Source: Triplophysa rosa
Taxonomy: Eukaryota; Chordata; Actinopteri; Cypriniformes; Nemacheilidae
Reading direction: 5' to 3'
Assembly: GCF_024868665.1 (NCBI RefSeq)
Contig: NC_079899.1
Coordinates: 24,642,072-24,706,071, forward strand
DNA length: 64,000 bases
The stretch's first letter is position 1. The number at the start of each line of letters is the position of its first letter. This document shows positions 13,400-24,900 of this stretch, piece after piece. The position numbers and the translations under genes are program-made. The notes beneath the pieces were generated by a model. It did no database searches, had not been told where the DNA came from, and was given only the letters and a program-made list of their open reading frames with translations.

Positions 13400-13592
13400 T
13401 GATCACCGTGATGAACGTTGAGGGAACTCTTTTCTCATTACCTAAACTTTCATGTATCGACTTGTCGGAAACTCCCACCAGTCAGTCACTCGACTGCAAC
13501 GTTTCCTGCAGTGATGTGAAATAACTGCGTGTAAGAAACCAGCAAAACTCTAGTTCACACCCTCTCAATGCAAACCAGAGGCATGAAATAAG
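13400..13592 (+). promoter_or_regulatory. stx11: Putative stx11 promoter and noncoding exon 1
   Basis: The stx11 coding exon is preceded by an acceptor (tctccag, 14801-14807) only 5 bp before the ATG, so an upstream 5' UTR exon is required. The best donor is AG|GTAAAG at 13592/13593. A kappaB-like decamer (GGAAACTCCC) lies at 13467-13476. The exon start is not defined. Confidence 0.4.
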
Positions 13593-14479
13593 GTAAAGTA
13601 ACGCTTATTTATTACTTATTATTATGAAATGTAGTTCGTTTTAACTTCGTTCGGGTTAAATCTACTGGCGCGTGCTACTTTGTGCGTCGCGAGGTTCGCA
13701 GGTGGATTTGACTAGAGGGTAAAATCAAGACTCCGTATCAATATTGAAATAAAACTAGAGAGTACAACGTGTTTTTAGGTTTTGTCTTTATATTGTTATT
13801 GACATTGAGTCGTGAATCGGGCTGTGTTTGAAAGATATATTGAGCATGTAGTTTATTTATCATTGTGGTATCCGCACCGTTCATGCGTTAAAATGTTTTA
13901 AAGTGACCGTCGCCTATATTTCCGTCGCTTTACTTCCGTGTGAAGTTTGATTTCCTTTTTAAATTTGCTTTTTACATTTCATTGATGCACAGTGTTGACT
14001 TTACATCCGGGAATAGACCAAATTGTCTCACACAATGGTTTTGTTCATTCATTTGTATATCAATTGCTCAAAGGCTGTTTGTTTAATGTTTGACAATAAA
14101 GGGTTTACATTGGGATTTAAGGTGGATTTGAGAACTTGAGTCTCATGCGGTGCTTAACAGAAGGGTAAAGGGAAGTCCCCACCCATGTTATTCTGTGTAT
14201 GGTGACATGATGTGATGGGAAATGTGCAGCATCATGGACGGTTGCCACTAGGTTAAGATGACCAACTTTTCAACTCTGTTGTGTAGCTTTGCTTCTTGTT
14301 CTTGCTGGTAAAACCAGCCAATATACAATCCCAGAATGAAGGAAAGAATGTGAATGCTTACAGTTGGTCTGATATTTCTTCACTTTTAATGAGGTGGTGC
14401 AACACAGTTTCTAAGCATGTTTGTAGTGGCAAAACATGTTGTACGGTGCATAAAATTGAAAAGTTTATCATTTAAAATA

Positions 14480-14740
14480 TCTTCAGCTCATTTCAAACAT
14501 GTAGCCGACGCCTTTCTTTTGTTCTGCAGAACACAAAAGAAGATATTTTAAAGTATGTCGATAACAAACGACATTGGCTCTCATTGACTTCCATTGGTAT
14601 GAACACAAAACCACTGACACATTTCTCAAAATATCGTCTTTTGTGTTCCACAGAAGAATGATTTTGAAGAACATTAGGGTGAATAACTGATGACAGAATG
14701 TTTTTTTTGGGGGGGGGGTAAATTGTCTCTAACTGGTTAG
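14480..14740. mobile_element. Angel-like MITE, degraded
   Basis: Contains the family's internal palindrome arms (ttctgcagaacacaaaagaa and ttttgtgttccacagaagaa). Its ends are eroded; the right end became a G-rich run near 14711-14719. It lies just upstream of the stx11 coding exon. Confidence 0.75.
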
Positions 14741-14812
14741 GTAAAAAAAGTGAGCCAAATTCAAGCGCTTGTCTTGAACAAACTAACTTTACCTGATTCT
14801 TCTCCAGGAAAA

Positions 14813-15694
14813 ATGAGAGACAGGCTGAGTGAACTGGGATGCGTTCCAAGCAAAGTCGTCCAGACGGTCGACCCTGTCGACGAAGGAGAAAATGTGGACG
14901 ACAACGAAATCGAACAGCACGCGATGGTGTTTGATGGAGAAGACATCATGGAGGACGCCTTTAGAGAAGCCCAGTCCATCCAGAAGGCAATCGCTCAGCT
15001 CAGGATGGAGGTGAAGAGACTGGGCAAGCAAAACACTCGCTTTCTCACCTCCGTCAGACGCATCAGCAGCATCAAGCGCGACTCGAACACGATTGCGCGC
15101 AGCATCAAAACCAAAGGGGATAACCTGTACGCCCGCATACAGAAGATGGACGCGCTTTGCAAGGAGCTGGAGGAAAAACACACAACCAACTCGGCTTTGG
15201 TGCGCATGGTGCGCCACCAATTCGTCTCCATAACGGGCTCGTTTCACGAGGCCATGAACGAATACAACAACGCCGAGATGGCGCAGAGGGACAACTGCAA
15301 GACACGCATCCAAAGGCAGGCAGAGATCATGGGTAAAGAGGTCACCGGAGATCAGATCGAGGAGATGATCGAGACGGGCAAGTGGAACGTCTTCTCGGAC
15401 GACTTGCTCACGGAGGGGCGAACCGCTCGCTCAGCGCTCACTGAGATTGAGAATCGCCGCAAGGAGCTGTTGGAGTTGGAGAGTCGTATCCGGGACATCC
15501 ACGAGCTATTTTTCCAGTTGGCTCTGCTGGTGGAGGAGCAAGGGCCCATGGTGGACAACATTGAGGCCAACGTGTGCTCCGCCGAGGACTATGTGGTCAA
15601 AGCTATGACCCAGATCAAGAAGGCTGTTAAATACAAGAAGAAAAACCCTTGTCGACAGCTCTTCTGTTGCTGCTTTCCGTGTTGCAATAAATGA
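14813..15694 (+). CDS. stx11: Syntaxin-11
   Basis: Qa-SNARE of late endosome/trans-Golgi and lytic-granule exocytosis in lymphocytes; human loss causes familial haemophagocytic lymphohistiocytosis 4. It is a single coding exon of 293 residues (human about 287). It begins MRDRLSELG, then has the Habc three-helix domain with VKRLGKQNTRFLTSVRRIS. The SNARE motif follows GKWNVFSDDLL and has the zero-layer glutamine at residue 243 (LVEEQG). There is no transmembrane helix. Instead the C-terminus is cysteine-rich (FCCCFPCCNK), which is diagnostic of STX11 and probably palmitoylated. The ATG at 14813 is chosen because it follows the splice acceptor and matches the family start. Only one copy is present here; some teleosts carry tandem copies. 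Confidence 0.96.
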   Translation: MRDRLSELGCVPSKVVQTVDPVDEGENVDDNEIEQHAMVFDGEDIMEDAFREAQSIQKAIAQLRMEVKRLGKQNTRFLTSVRRISSIKRDSNTIARSIKTKGDNLYARIQKMDALCKELEEKHTTNSALVRMVRHQFVSITGSFHEAMNEYNNAEMAQRDNCKTRIQRQAEIMGKEVTGDQIEEMIETGKWNVFSDDLLTEGRTARSALTEIENRRKELLELESRIRDIHELFFQLALLVEEQGPMVDNIEANVCSAEDYVVKAMTQIKKAVKYKKKNPCRQLFCCCFPCCNK

Positions 15695-16082
15695 TACCAG
15701 CGTGCAATTTAGCAGATGTGTTATACCAAACATGCAAGCTGCATTCATGTGAACAGCGGTACAGTGTTAACCACAAGTCACGTGATGTACAGTGGGCTTT
15801 GCTAAAATACCCTTGCTAACATGAAGAACACATTCATCGTCCAGCGTCCGCTTGGTGACGGGCGCGCTTGAGAAAAACTTGGCGACTGTTGGTGAACCAC
15901 AGGAGCTGCGATGTAAATGAGCTGAAGTGACAGTGCAATCGAACGCTACGGTTTCTCACTGCGAGTGTCACAGGCTGTTTAGTCGATGTGTTAAAGATAT
16001 CAAAATGAAAGCTGTAAAACACGACACTTGTTTTATGGCCTTTTATAGGCGTGCAGATCTTATTCAAAAACATGCTTTATTA

Positions 16083-16128
16083 AATAAATATGGCTTGTAT
16101 TTTAAAACAAATGTATTAATTTAATAAA
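16083..16128 (+). promoter_or_regulatory. stx11: stx11 polyadenylation signals
   Basis: Two AATAAA hexamers, 16083-16088 and 16123-16128. A T/GT-rich stretch (tgtctttgtggggg-like) follows near 16147. They lie about 400 bp after the stop. Confidence 0.6.
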
Positions 16129-16501
16129 TGTTTTAAATATTCTTGACTGTCTTTGTGGGGGTCTTGTTTTTACTGGTTTGCTAGGATTAACACAACCTTC
16201 CTCTCTGCGATACTCGTATGAGATCATTTGTGCAATGTTTAGTATTGCATCAGTGTTGCTTTCCAAAGCATGAGTTACTTCTGCAATACAGGATTGTGTA
16301 AAAGTGTGAAATTGTGCTTTCAGTGCCTTCTGTTTCAACTGGAACCAAGCATAGTTTTGAAGTAAAACCACACTTGACATCTCGATTGAAAAATAGATTT
16401 TTATTCATAGTTATTTTGTATGTTTATTAGCAACTTCAATTTTTCAAGTCGGAATCATTCAGTGCGTTGCCGTTTTTCACCGATAGATGTCTGGCTTTTA
16501 T

Positions 16502-16823
16502 TTAAAGCGATAGTTCACCCAAACATGAAAATTCTGTCATCATTTACTCACCCTCTTGTCATTTCAAACCTTTGTGACTTTCGTTCTTCCGCAGAACATG
16601 AAAGAAGATATTTCGAAGAAAGCTGGTAACCGAAAAGCATTGGACCTCATTCACTTCTGTTGTATGGACACAAAACCAATGCAAGTGAATGGGGTCCAGC
16701 TAACAACGTTTTTCAAAATCTCTTTTGTGTTCTGCGGAAAAAAGAAAGTCATACAGATTTGAAATGACAAAAGGGTGAGTAAATGATGACAGAATGTTTA
16801 TTTTGGGTGAACTATCACTTTAA
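16502..16823. mobile_element. Angel-like MITE, near full length
   Basis: Left end ttaaagcgatagttcaccc, right end gggtgaactatcactttaa. It has long internal complementary arms (ctgtcatcatttactcaccc and its complement), so the element could fold into a hairpin. TTAA flanks both ends. Confidence 0.9.
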
Positions 16824-17203
16824 ATGGAGACAAGGCACTATTATAACTTGAGTAAACTATACATACAATTAAATGTATATAATATTTTGTGTGTAATATA
16901 GTAATAAGAAGATTATTTGTAAAGATTGTTTTGGTTACAGCTTCACTTTCAATAAAAAGCCCATGTGGGGTTGTATTACAAACTTTTGTCATGATAAATG
17001 ATATGATTTATATTATCACTGCGCCTCTATTGTTCATAATCTCTCATAAAAACAAACAAACCAGAACACGGAAGAGATTTTTTGTCTATGATTGTTTTAT
17101 TATGATCTTTAGATGGCTACTTTTGAGCTCTAGACAACTAGTTTGCTTCTATTTTACAATTCATGCACTTGTCAAGTGATTGCATTTAAAACTAACATTA
17201 TTC

Positions 17204-17286
17204 TACCAGGAGTGGGGTTCGAACCCACGAGGACATTCGTCCATTGGATCTTAAGTCCAACGCCTTAACCACTCGGCCATCCTGGT
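17204..17286 (-). tRNA. tRNA-Leu(TAA)
   Basis: Minus-strand cloverleaf: acceptor ACCAGG pairs with CCTGGT, with discriminator A. The A box is TGGCCGAGTGG. The anticodon loop is CTTAAGA (anticodon TAA). The long class II variable arm is present and the T arm is GGGTTCGAACCCC. A T4 terminator (plus-strand aaaa, 17188-17191) lies about 13 nt downstream. The gene looks intact. Confidence 0.96.
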
Positions 17287-17902
17287 AACTGTCCAGCCTT
17301 TTTTTGTTCTTCTGGTCATGGGTTCGATTACCACAAAACATGGTTTCAGGACAAGTTTCAGGAGTGAGTTTGAGAACTCCATCTGTAATAGAAAAAATGA
17401 ATGTAATTGTCAAAGTTAGACGATTTATGCAATTTATCATATTGCATCAGTGAAGGAGCAAGTATGACAGTTATTTCTGCAACGTCACAACATATGTTTA
17501 AGACGGAAGTCTAAATTTACGAGCAAACATAGCTCTCTATAAAACCACACTGCCTCAATGGACAGCTTCAAGCTGCACTTAAAGAAACATATTTAAATTA
17601 TATTTTTTATGAATTATATATAATTTAAATGGCATATAAATTAAATAACACTGTACATAAACATTAGCACTTTAAAGTAGGGGTATTTTGTCCTGTTAGG
17701 TGTAAAGTATTAATAGACATTGAAGATGTGTTACCAATTTTCACCGCTAGATGTCAATGTTGCACTTTTTAATCTAAAACGACAGTCCTGTGTCGGAAAC
17801 CTTTGCTAAAGTGAATCAGTGAGTAATAAGTTACTCAGAAAAAGGTATTAATTACTGTTACAGTGAGATTTGATAATAGGATAACTTGATAATTTATAAA
17901 TA

Positions 17903-17919
17903 TATATATATATATATAC

Positions 17920-17951
<32 letters not shown>

Positions 17952-17955
17952 ATAA
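17903..17955. repeat. (TA)n microsatellite
   Basis: Two TA runs separated by a single break. Confidence 0.9.
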
Positions 17956-18242
17956 TGTTCATTGCGTTGGCATATTGTAAGACACACAATCATACCAAAA
18001 AAGTACTTGAAGTAGACTTACATTTAGTCATTTAGCAGACGCTTTTATCCAAAGCGACTGACACATGAGGCGAACAACAGAAACAGTTGAAATGATATAC
18101 AATTGAGATAACTGTTGAAGTAATGAGACTGAGCACATTCTTTATTTTGTATTAATGGATTAATGTTCCTCAGATTATATTATTACTTTTAGAGATGCAT
18201 TGCATGTCCATTTTTTCTGCATTGCATTTAAAATCAGGTGGC

Positions 18243-18310
18243 TCTAAGAGTGGGGTTTGAACCCACGTGGACATACAGTCATTGGATCTTAAGTCCTGGT
18301 CACTAAAAGT
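18243..18310 (-). pseudogene. tRNA-Leu(TAA) relic, truncated
   Basis: Retains T-arm and anticodon-arm sequence (gtggggtttgaacccacg, ttggatcttaagtcc). The D arm and 5' acceptor stem are gone. Confidence 0.75.
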
Positions 18311-18665
18311 GTTTTCTCTTCTTTGTTGACTGACGTGTTCATGTGCTAATGTGGTTTAATGGACACTAGTCATGTAGTCACTGGTCATAGGTTTGAATCT
18401 GACGAAGCACAATGTTGGTGAACTGTATGGTCTCATCAATGAATGCATGAATTAAGTGTAAGTAAATGTACATTTTTTATACAAAAGGTTGTTTTGAAAC
18501 ACAAATGATGGTGTATGGAACATTTCTGAATCATGCTAGATGACGATCATGTCTGTATGATGCCAGTTTTGATGCCGTCATTAAAACAAGGAGATACAAA
18601 TATATTCTAAATTTGAATGAGAAAAAAACTAAAGCATTTCATACTGCAATACTGTGCGCTCAGAC

Positions 18666-18670
<5 letters not shown>

Positions 18671-18717
<47 letters not shown>
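18671..18717 (+). repeat. (CT)n microsatellite
   Basis: Uninterrupted CT dinucleotide run of about 47 bp. It lies in the probable 5' leader region of the utrophin-like gene. Confidence 0.9.
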
Positions 18718-18722
<5 letters not shown>

Positions 18723-18939
18723 CTCCCTTTCTGGCTCAACATCATCTCATCCACACAGAGAATATTACCGAGAAGGAAACAGGTTGCAACGGAGCTCAAC
18801 TTCTGAAATCGTGAGATAATATTCACGTCTTCTTTACTCAGTATTTTTTTTTGCAGATTTCAAAACTAGAAGAGAGACCTTCTCTTAATTCTCGACATTT
18901 TATTTAACTGTGACTGCTTTTTTCACTTTTTGTCACAGG

Positions 18940-18996
18940 CGACAGGAGAATGTGATGTGTTAACAGTGCAAACATTAGGAGAGACAATCCTGTAGG
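18940..18996 (+). other. utrn: utrn 5' UTR segment of first coding exon
   Basis: The acceptor ttttttgtcacag ends at about 18939, so at least one noncoding exon lies upstream. A donor-like site (gtgagataat) is near 18811, after the CT repeat. Two in-frame stops (taa and tag) precede the ATG, closing the frame upstream. Confidence 0.55.
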
Positions 18997-21900
18997 ATGA
19001 GAGACTTAAACAAGTCCAGCAGTCTGAAGATAACGGCCATGGTGAGATCTTCACTCCAGAACGTCATGCTTTTTCTACAGCACATCCAAAGCATGACTGT
19101 CACCTCACCACCATACCAGAAACTCTCCAAGGTAAAGGCTTCTTTGTATAAAATGTCTTTTATTTAGATCTCTGTTTGATGTCCATAATTAGGTTCACTT
19201 ATGTTGTTCGGTGTTTGGGGCGTTTTGTTAGTTCTAAAACATAAAATTAAAAAGTATAATAAAAGTATAAAAACACATGAACCACCTGTGTGAGGTAATG
19301 AATCTTAACTATGAATACATTGTCAGACGATGACATAAATTCAGATCTATCTGCGGTTTTGTATTTCTTTGGTAAATGGAAGAATTAACATTCTTTGTTC
19401 ATGTTCTGATTTGTGTATCAACAGCGTTGAATGTGTTGTAGCTTTACACGAGTATTTCAGACAAGCCCCTTAGTTTCTTTTTCAACTCTTTTCTCGCCTT
19501 TATTCATCCCGCTCATTGTGTGACGCTGTAGAGCTCTTTGTTTCTTTAGAAATGATTTTGATATTAAAGCATCCTCATTTACACATCGAACAACATTGCT
19601 CGAATCTCATTTGATGTTTTATGGGATTTAGCCATTTCAAATAAGTCACTTCACAGCTTTTTTTTTACCAGGAGTGGTGTTCGAACTTTTAACTTTTTGT
19701 TTCTGTAACAGGGTTCAGGTTTTAGAAACCGGTTTGTTGATGACGTCAACATTTAATAAGGCATACTGTATGTGATAAATCACTATTCTACTCATCATTT
19801 AGCAGATGTTTTGGATACACACGAGTAGAATCATCATCTAATACAGTGGTTCTCAAACTTTTTCGTTGTAAGGCCCCCTTTGTATAGAGTGCATCGCTTT
19901 GCGGCCCCCCAAATAAAGACTTATAATCTTAATTTTAACATTTTTATTTAAACAAAAACATATTCGGTTATACAATGCTGAAACATCAATTCTTTTGTCT
20001 GGTGGTCTTATTTTTCTGATGTTTGATTGCATAAAATCTATGATCAATTTCTATATTTCATAAAATGCCACAAAATCTGTGGCCCTCTCGGGGCCACGGC
20101 CCCCAGTTTGAGAACTACTGATCTAAGAAATCACTTCGCTTCAGCATATGAGTTCTTAATGTATTTGCAAGGTTAGAAAGTTCTACCAGGAGTGGGGTTT
20201 GAACCCACGAGGAAATGCGTCCATTGGATCTTAAGTCCAACGCCTTAACCACTCTGCCATCCTGCCATCCCGATGAGTCCCCTCCACAATTCTTCAACAC
20301 CTCCTGATCATTGATGGCGAAAGCTCTTACGGGTTCAAACCCCACTCCTGGTAGAATCCCCAAGGCTTTAAGTCTCTTATTGTAATATTCGTGTGTTTCA
20401 ATTGGGATGCACAATAAATTATTGGCCATGTCGGTATCGGCTGATAAATGGTCATTTTATCGGTAGATAATAAAAATTGAGGCCGATATATTATAGCCGA
20501 TAAATCATAAATCATTACCACTGGTTAAACTTCTTCAGCTGCATGCTGCTCACAATTAAAATACAGTACAATACTGTTTTTCTGTCGTGATCATTCTCTT
20601 ACTGGTATTAGCAAAACACTGGTTGATGTAGATATAGTATTTATGAAAAATCTATCTGAACTTGAGCTTTTTCTTTTACCAGTGGGGTTCGAAACCCACG
20701 AGAACATACGGCCATTGGATTTCAAGTCTAACCACTTGACCATAAGAAGGCATTGGTGATAACATCTAACAAATCACTTTGCTTTAGACATTTAGCATAT
20801 GAGTTGGTGACGCATTTTCATCGATTTAAAGACTAGAAAGTTCTACCAGGAGTGGGGTTCGAACCCACGAGGACATACGTCCATTGGATCTTAAGTCCAA
20901 CGCCTTAACCACTCGGCCATCCTGGTCACGTCATGGTGCAGAACTCCCTTTTTGACATCATTTTTGACTGATAACACAAGCCAGTTTATAAAAGATCCAA
21001 TCACTTTAATTCTTTTTTTATTTCTGCTGTATCTCAGCTCATGAAATGACGCCTGTATTGTGAGTTTGTTGTATTGAACTTGTTCCAGCTTGTATCTTCT
21101 CTTCTCCTCAGATAATTGTGGCAAGGCTGTGGTTGGCACCGCATCTGTAAGTTGGCAATAGCATTACTGTAATGCATTGGCATTTATCAATCTTCCAAAC
21201 CAAGTGTGCGCATCTCTTGATTTACAAGACTAAAAGCAAGCAAACTGTACAGCCAAGTAGAAGATTGATGTGCCAAGATTGATGAGATTTAGCTAGAGAC
21301 ATAAAACGCTGTGGGCATATTTTCACATGCGAAGATTAGATATGAATTGTCGCAAAACAGTTCATGGGATGAAATCTAAGAACATGGATTGTTGAAGCAA
21401 AAGCAATGCATTTCATGAACCAAACGGTTTTACTATTAAAACTGAAAGACTCTCCGAAAAGATCTTTGATCTTTGAGAGGGACAGTAGGTCTCCACATTT
21501 TATTCTAGACTATTCCATAACTAGAAATCATTACAAAGTAAAAGGAACATTCTAATGATGGCCAAGTGGTTAAAGCATTGGACTTGGACTTAAGGTCCAA
21601 TGGGTGAATGCTCTTATGGGTTCAAATCCCAATTCTGGTAGAATCCCCAATGCTTTAAGTTTAAATAACTTAGTGAGCACTTTCATGTGAAAAAATTCAT
21701 CCGTGTACACACAGGAAAAGAATTCAATACTTTGTTTTGGTCCTTGGAGAAACAAGTTTGATTTAATTTAATCATTTTTCTTCATAACTCAGATTCTGTA
21801 TAATTAAATGTTTTTTACATGCATACATTTGCTTGCACAGCATCATAATGCATGACTGCAAGTAAACAAGATTTGATTCAAATGGAAAGGTGGTAGATGA

Positions 21901-24900
21901 GTGGATATCTGGTCATCCTTTTCGCTCTACATCACAGTATTATATTATATAACATGTTTAGCAGTAATCGTGTTATTTCACTTTGCCTTTCCTTGCACTA
22001 AGTGCTGTCCAGTTAATGGAAGAACAGATAATGGGATTGGCATTTTTACGGATACCGGCATAAAAGCCACAGACTGTCTGTTTCTCTTCTTTAGAAACCA
22101 GGCGTGAGATGGGCCTTTATGGTTGTTTGGCCACATTCCCCCTGACATAAATGCACAAGTCATATGAATGTATTCATACGTATCAATATAATAATAAACA
22201 CACACAATACAGCTAAATTCGTGTTCTTTTATTTTTGCCATCTCTTCTCAGGATATTCAGACAGAAGTTGATGCCCAGAGTAATTCTTCTAGAAAGGCCC
22301 CGGGGAGTCAGATATTGAAAACCAAACTCCAAGGGCTGGGCAATGTTGGCCTCATTCCTATAGCCTCCAGAAGGTACAGACTGTGTAGTATAATATAGAC
22401 ATGTACGCAGATGTTCATGCTTTGAACTTCTCTTTGACTCAGAGATTGTTCAGAGAAATGGACTGAACTCATAGCTGTCTTGGAGGAGCTGTGGTTCTGG
22501 ATAGAACTGAAGGACGAAGAACTGGCAAACCGGCAGAGAGATGCTAATGATGACGTACACGATTCACTTCAGCAACAAGATCACTGTACGGTCAGTCATT
22601 CTGTATGTTCTTAATCATTTTCAATTAATAGAAAATTGTGATGTATATTATTCATTAAAATTAAAACTTTTAGATAATACAGTGTCTTCTAGCGCGCTTC
22701 ACTTATTTGCGCCACAACAGTGAACAATCTACAATCATTCGAATGCTGTTCGGAGATCTTGCTTTATCGATGGAAATCAGACAACAGAAATTTTGCTTTT
22801 AATGTTGGTCGCACATAGCTTTAATTCTCAATTTGCCAGCTGATGTTTAGGTTTTGCACATTGTTTTTTTATTTTTTATTATCTTTTGGTAATGATGTTG
22901 AATGTGTTCGACACAGGCCTTGAGCAGTGAATGGATAGGTCGCAGACATGTAATCAGAACTCTGAATCAGACGTGTCTGTCGCTGGAAGTTCAACCTAAA
23001 ACAAAGGAAGCCCAAAGAAATACAGAAAAATCTGCAGGTGAGATATGTGTGTGTTCTTCTCTTAATGTTGTTTGTATTTGTCTCGATTAAGGATATTTAA
23101 AGGGGTCATATGGCGTGAATACATGTTTTTCTGTGTCTTTGGTGTGTTATAAGTTGCACATGCATGTATTAGACACATAAAATTGCAGAAATGAAAGTGT
23201 GGGAACAAAAGAGTCATTCTATCTAAGAGCGAATGCTCACCCAGACCTGCCTGAAACGCCTTGTGTAGCCACACCCCCACAAATCTACGTCAGTTCATGG
23301 TATGATTTGACTAAGACCGCCCAAATGTATACGCAAGTAAGGTGGGTTTACCCGTCAGAACAATTGAAGAGGAACCTGATGTTCTTTTTGTTTTGTAAGA
23401 TGCGCAGTATTCGACCAATCACTACGCACTGGTTAACTGGCCAATCATAGCACACCTCACTTTTCAGAGCCATGAACTTGCACGGTATGTGGAAAATACA
23501 GCGTTTTTGAACCATAAATCGTGTATACACATTGCATTACATCTAAAACAAACAATAATATTCGTTTTAGCCGTGTCATATAACCCCTTTAATATACTGT
23601 AACAATCTCAATTGTGTTTAATGTCACAGATAAACATATATCAAGTATTTCTCATTTGGCAGTAAAAGAAATTGACATTGTATAAGTATCTATATCTATT
23701 GTATAAGTATATTAATCTTTCTAAAAGTCATCATTCTTGGAAGAGAGAAACATTTGATATCTCTTATTTTAATGGCAGTCTTTGGTAACCCTTTAAACAC
23801 TCTTCTAAGGGTCTGAGGAGACACATGTGACATTAGGATTACTAGATTTCACCCAGCAGTCATGTTTTGAAGAATCTCTGTTGTCTTTCTGACACAAATG
23901 GTCGTCTCTGGCATTCAACCACTAATTTTTTATGGCACCTTTCATTTCTTGAGGTCACAGTTTTAGTCTACAGCATCAGTGCTACTTGATTTATGTGTCT
24001 CTGTAATGGCTCCGTAGAGACGATAAAGCTTGCAGGACACAAATTGAAAAGTGAGAAAGTGGTTTAGTGACCGGATGTAAATCTGTGCTGGATTTATAAC
24101 AGCTGATCGCAAAGAATATATTGGATTCCTTACTCAGGAATCATGAAAAAAGAAATGACCCTGGTAAGTGCTGGTACCCACAGTATTTTGTTTTTTTCTT
24201 CATCTCTCTGCCATATAAACTAAAATATTCAGTCACTGAAACGAAACCCACTACACATTTTATGACGTTAGCAAGTAGCCCACTAAGGCAAACATCTGGA
24301 GTTAAATTTCACAAACTTATACTGCGACTTGGATGTCTTGTTTGTGCTTTTTGTTTTGTTAAAATATCATTACCATGTACGTTAGGGTTGGGGGTGGGCT
24401 TTAGGAATATGGACCAATCAGATAGCAGCATCCTCCCCGCATCAACCAATCAGAAGAGAAGGATTATTAGCACGACAAAGAAGTTAACTGAACGAACGAA
24501 CGAGAAAATCGCTCGAAGAAACGAGCGCGTATAAATATCTTAAATAAAGAGCATCGGAATTCTTTCGTAAAATCTCCTGTAGGACATCAAGGCAAAAATG
24601 CCCATATTCGCGATTCTCTCTCAAATGGCCTGAGAAAGCTCAGCTGCTCTACTAGTACTCCTTAATATTTACAATCATATATTTTTTTAATTACAGTGAT
24701 GTGCTTAAGTTAAGTTTTTACATTCAGAGCCTGTCTGTCATAGTTTAGTTTAGTGCGCATGCTCCGTCTTTGGCGCTCGTGCGTGAAGTTAAATTTTGAG
24801 ACGCTTTTTTCCATCGTCACGTGTACGATACTAATCAAGTAAATAAAAATTGGCAAAATAGCCAACAATTAAACAAAGCAAGAACATTGTGATAATAACA

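Noticed and set aside
14789..15313. 174-codon minus-strand frame opposite stx11
   Set aside because: Antisense shadow of a GC-rich, well-conserved coding exon.
24121..24534. 137-codon plus-strand frame before utrn exon 5
   Set aside because: No acceptor or phase link to neighbouring exons and no recognisable domain. It is probably intronic or transposon-derived.
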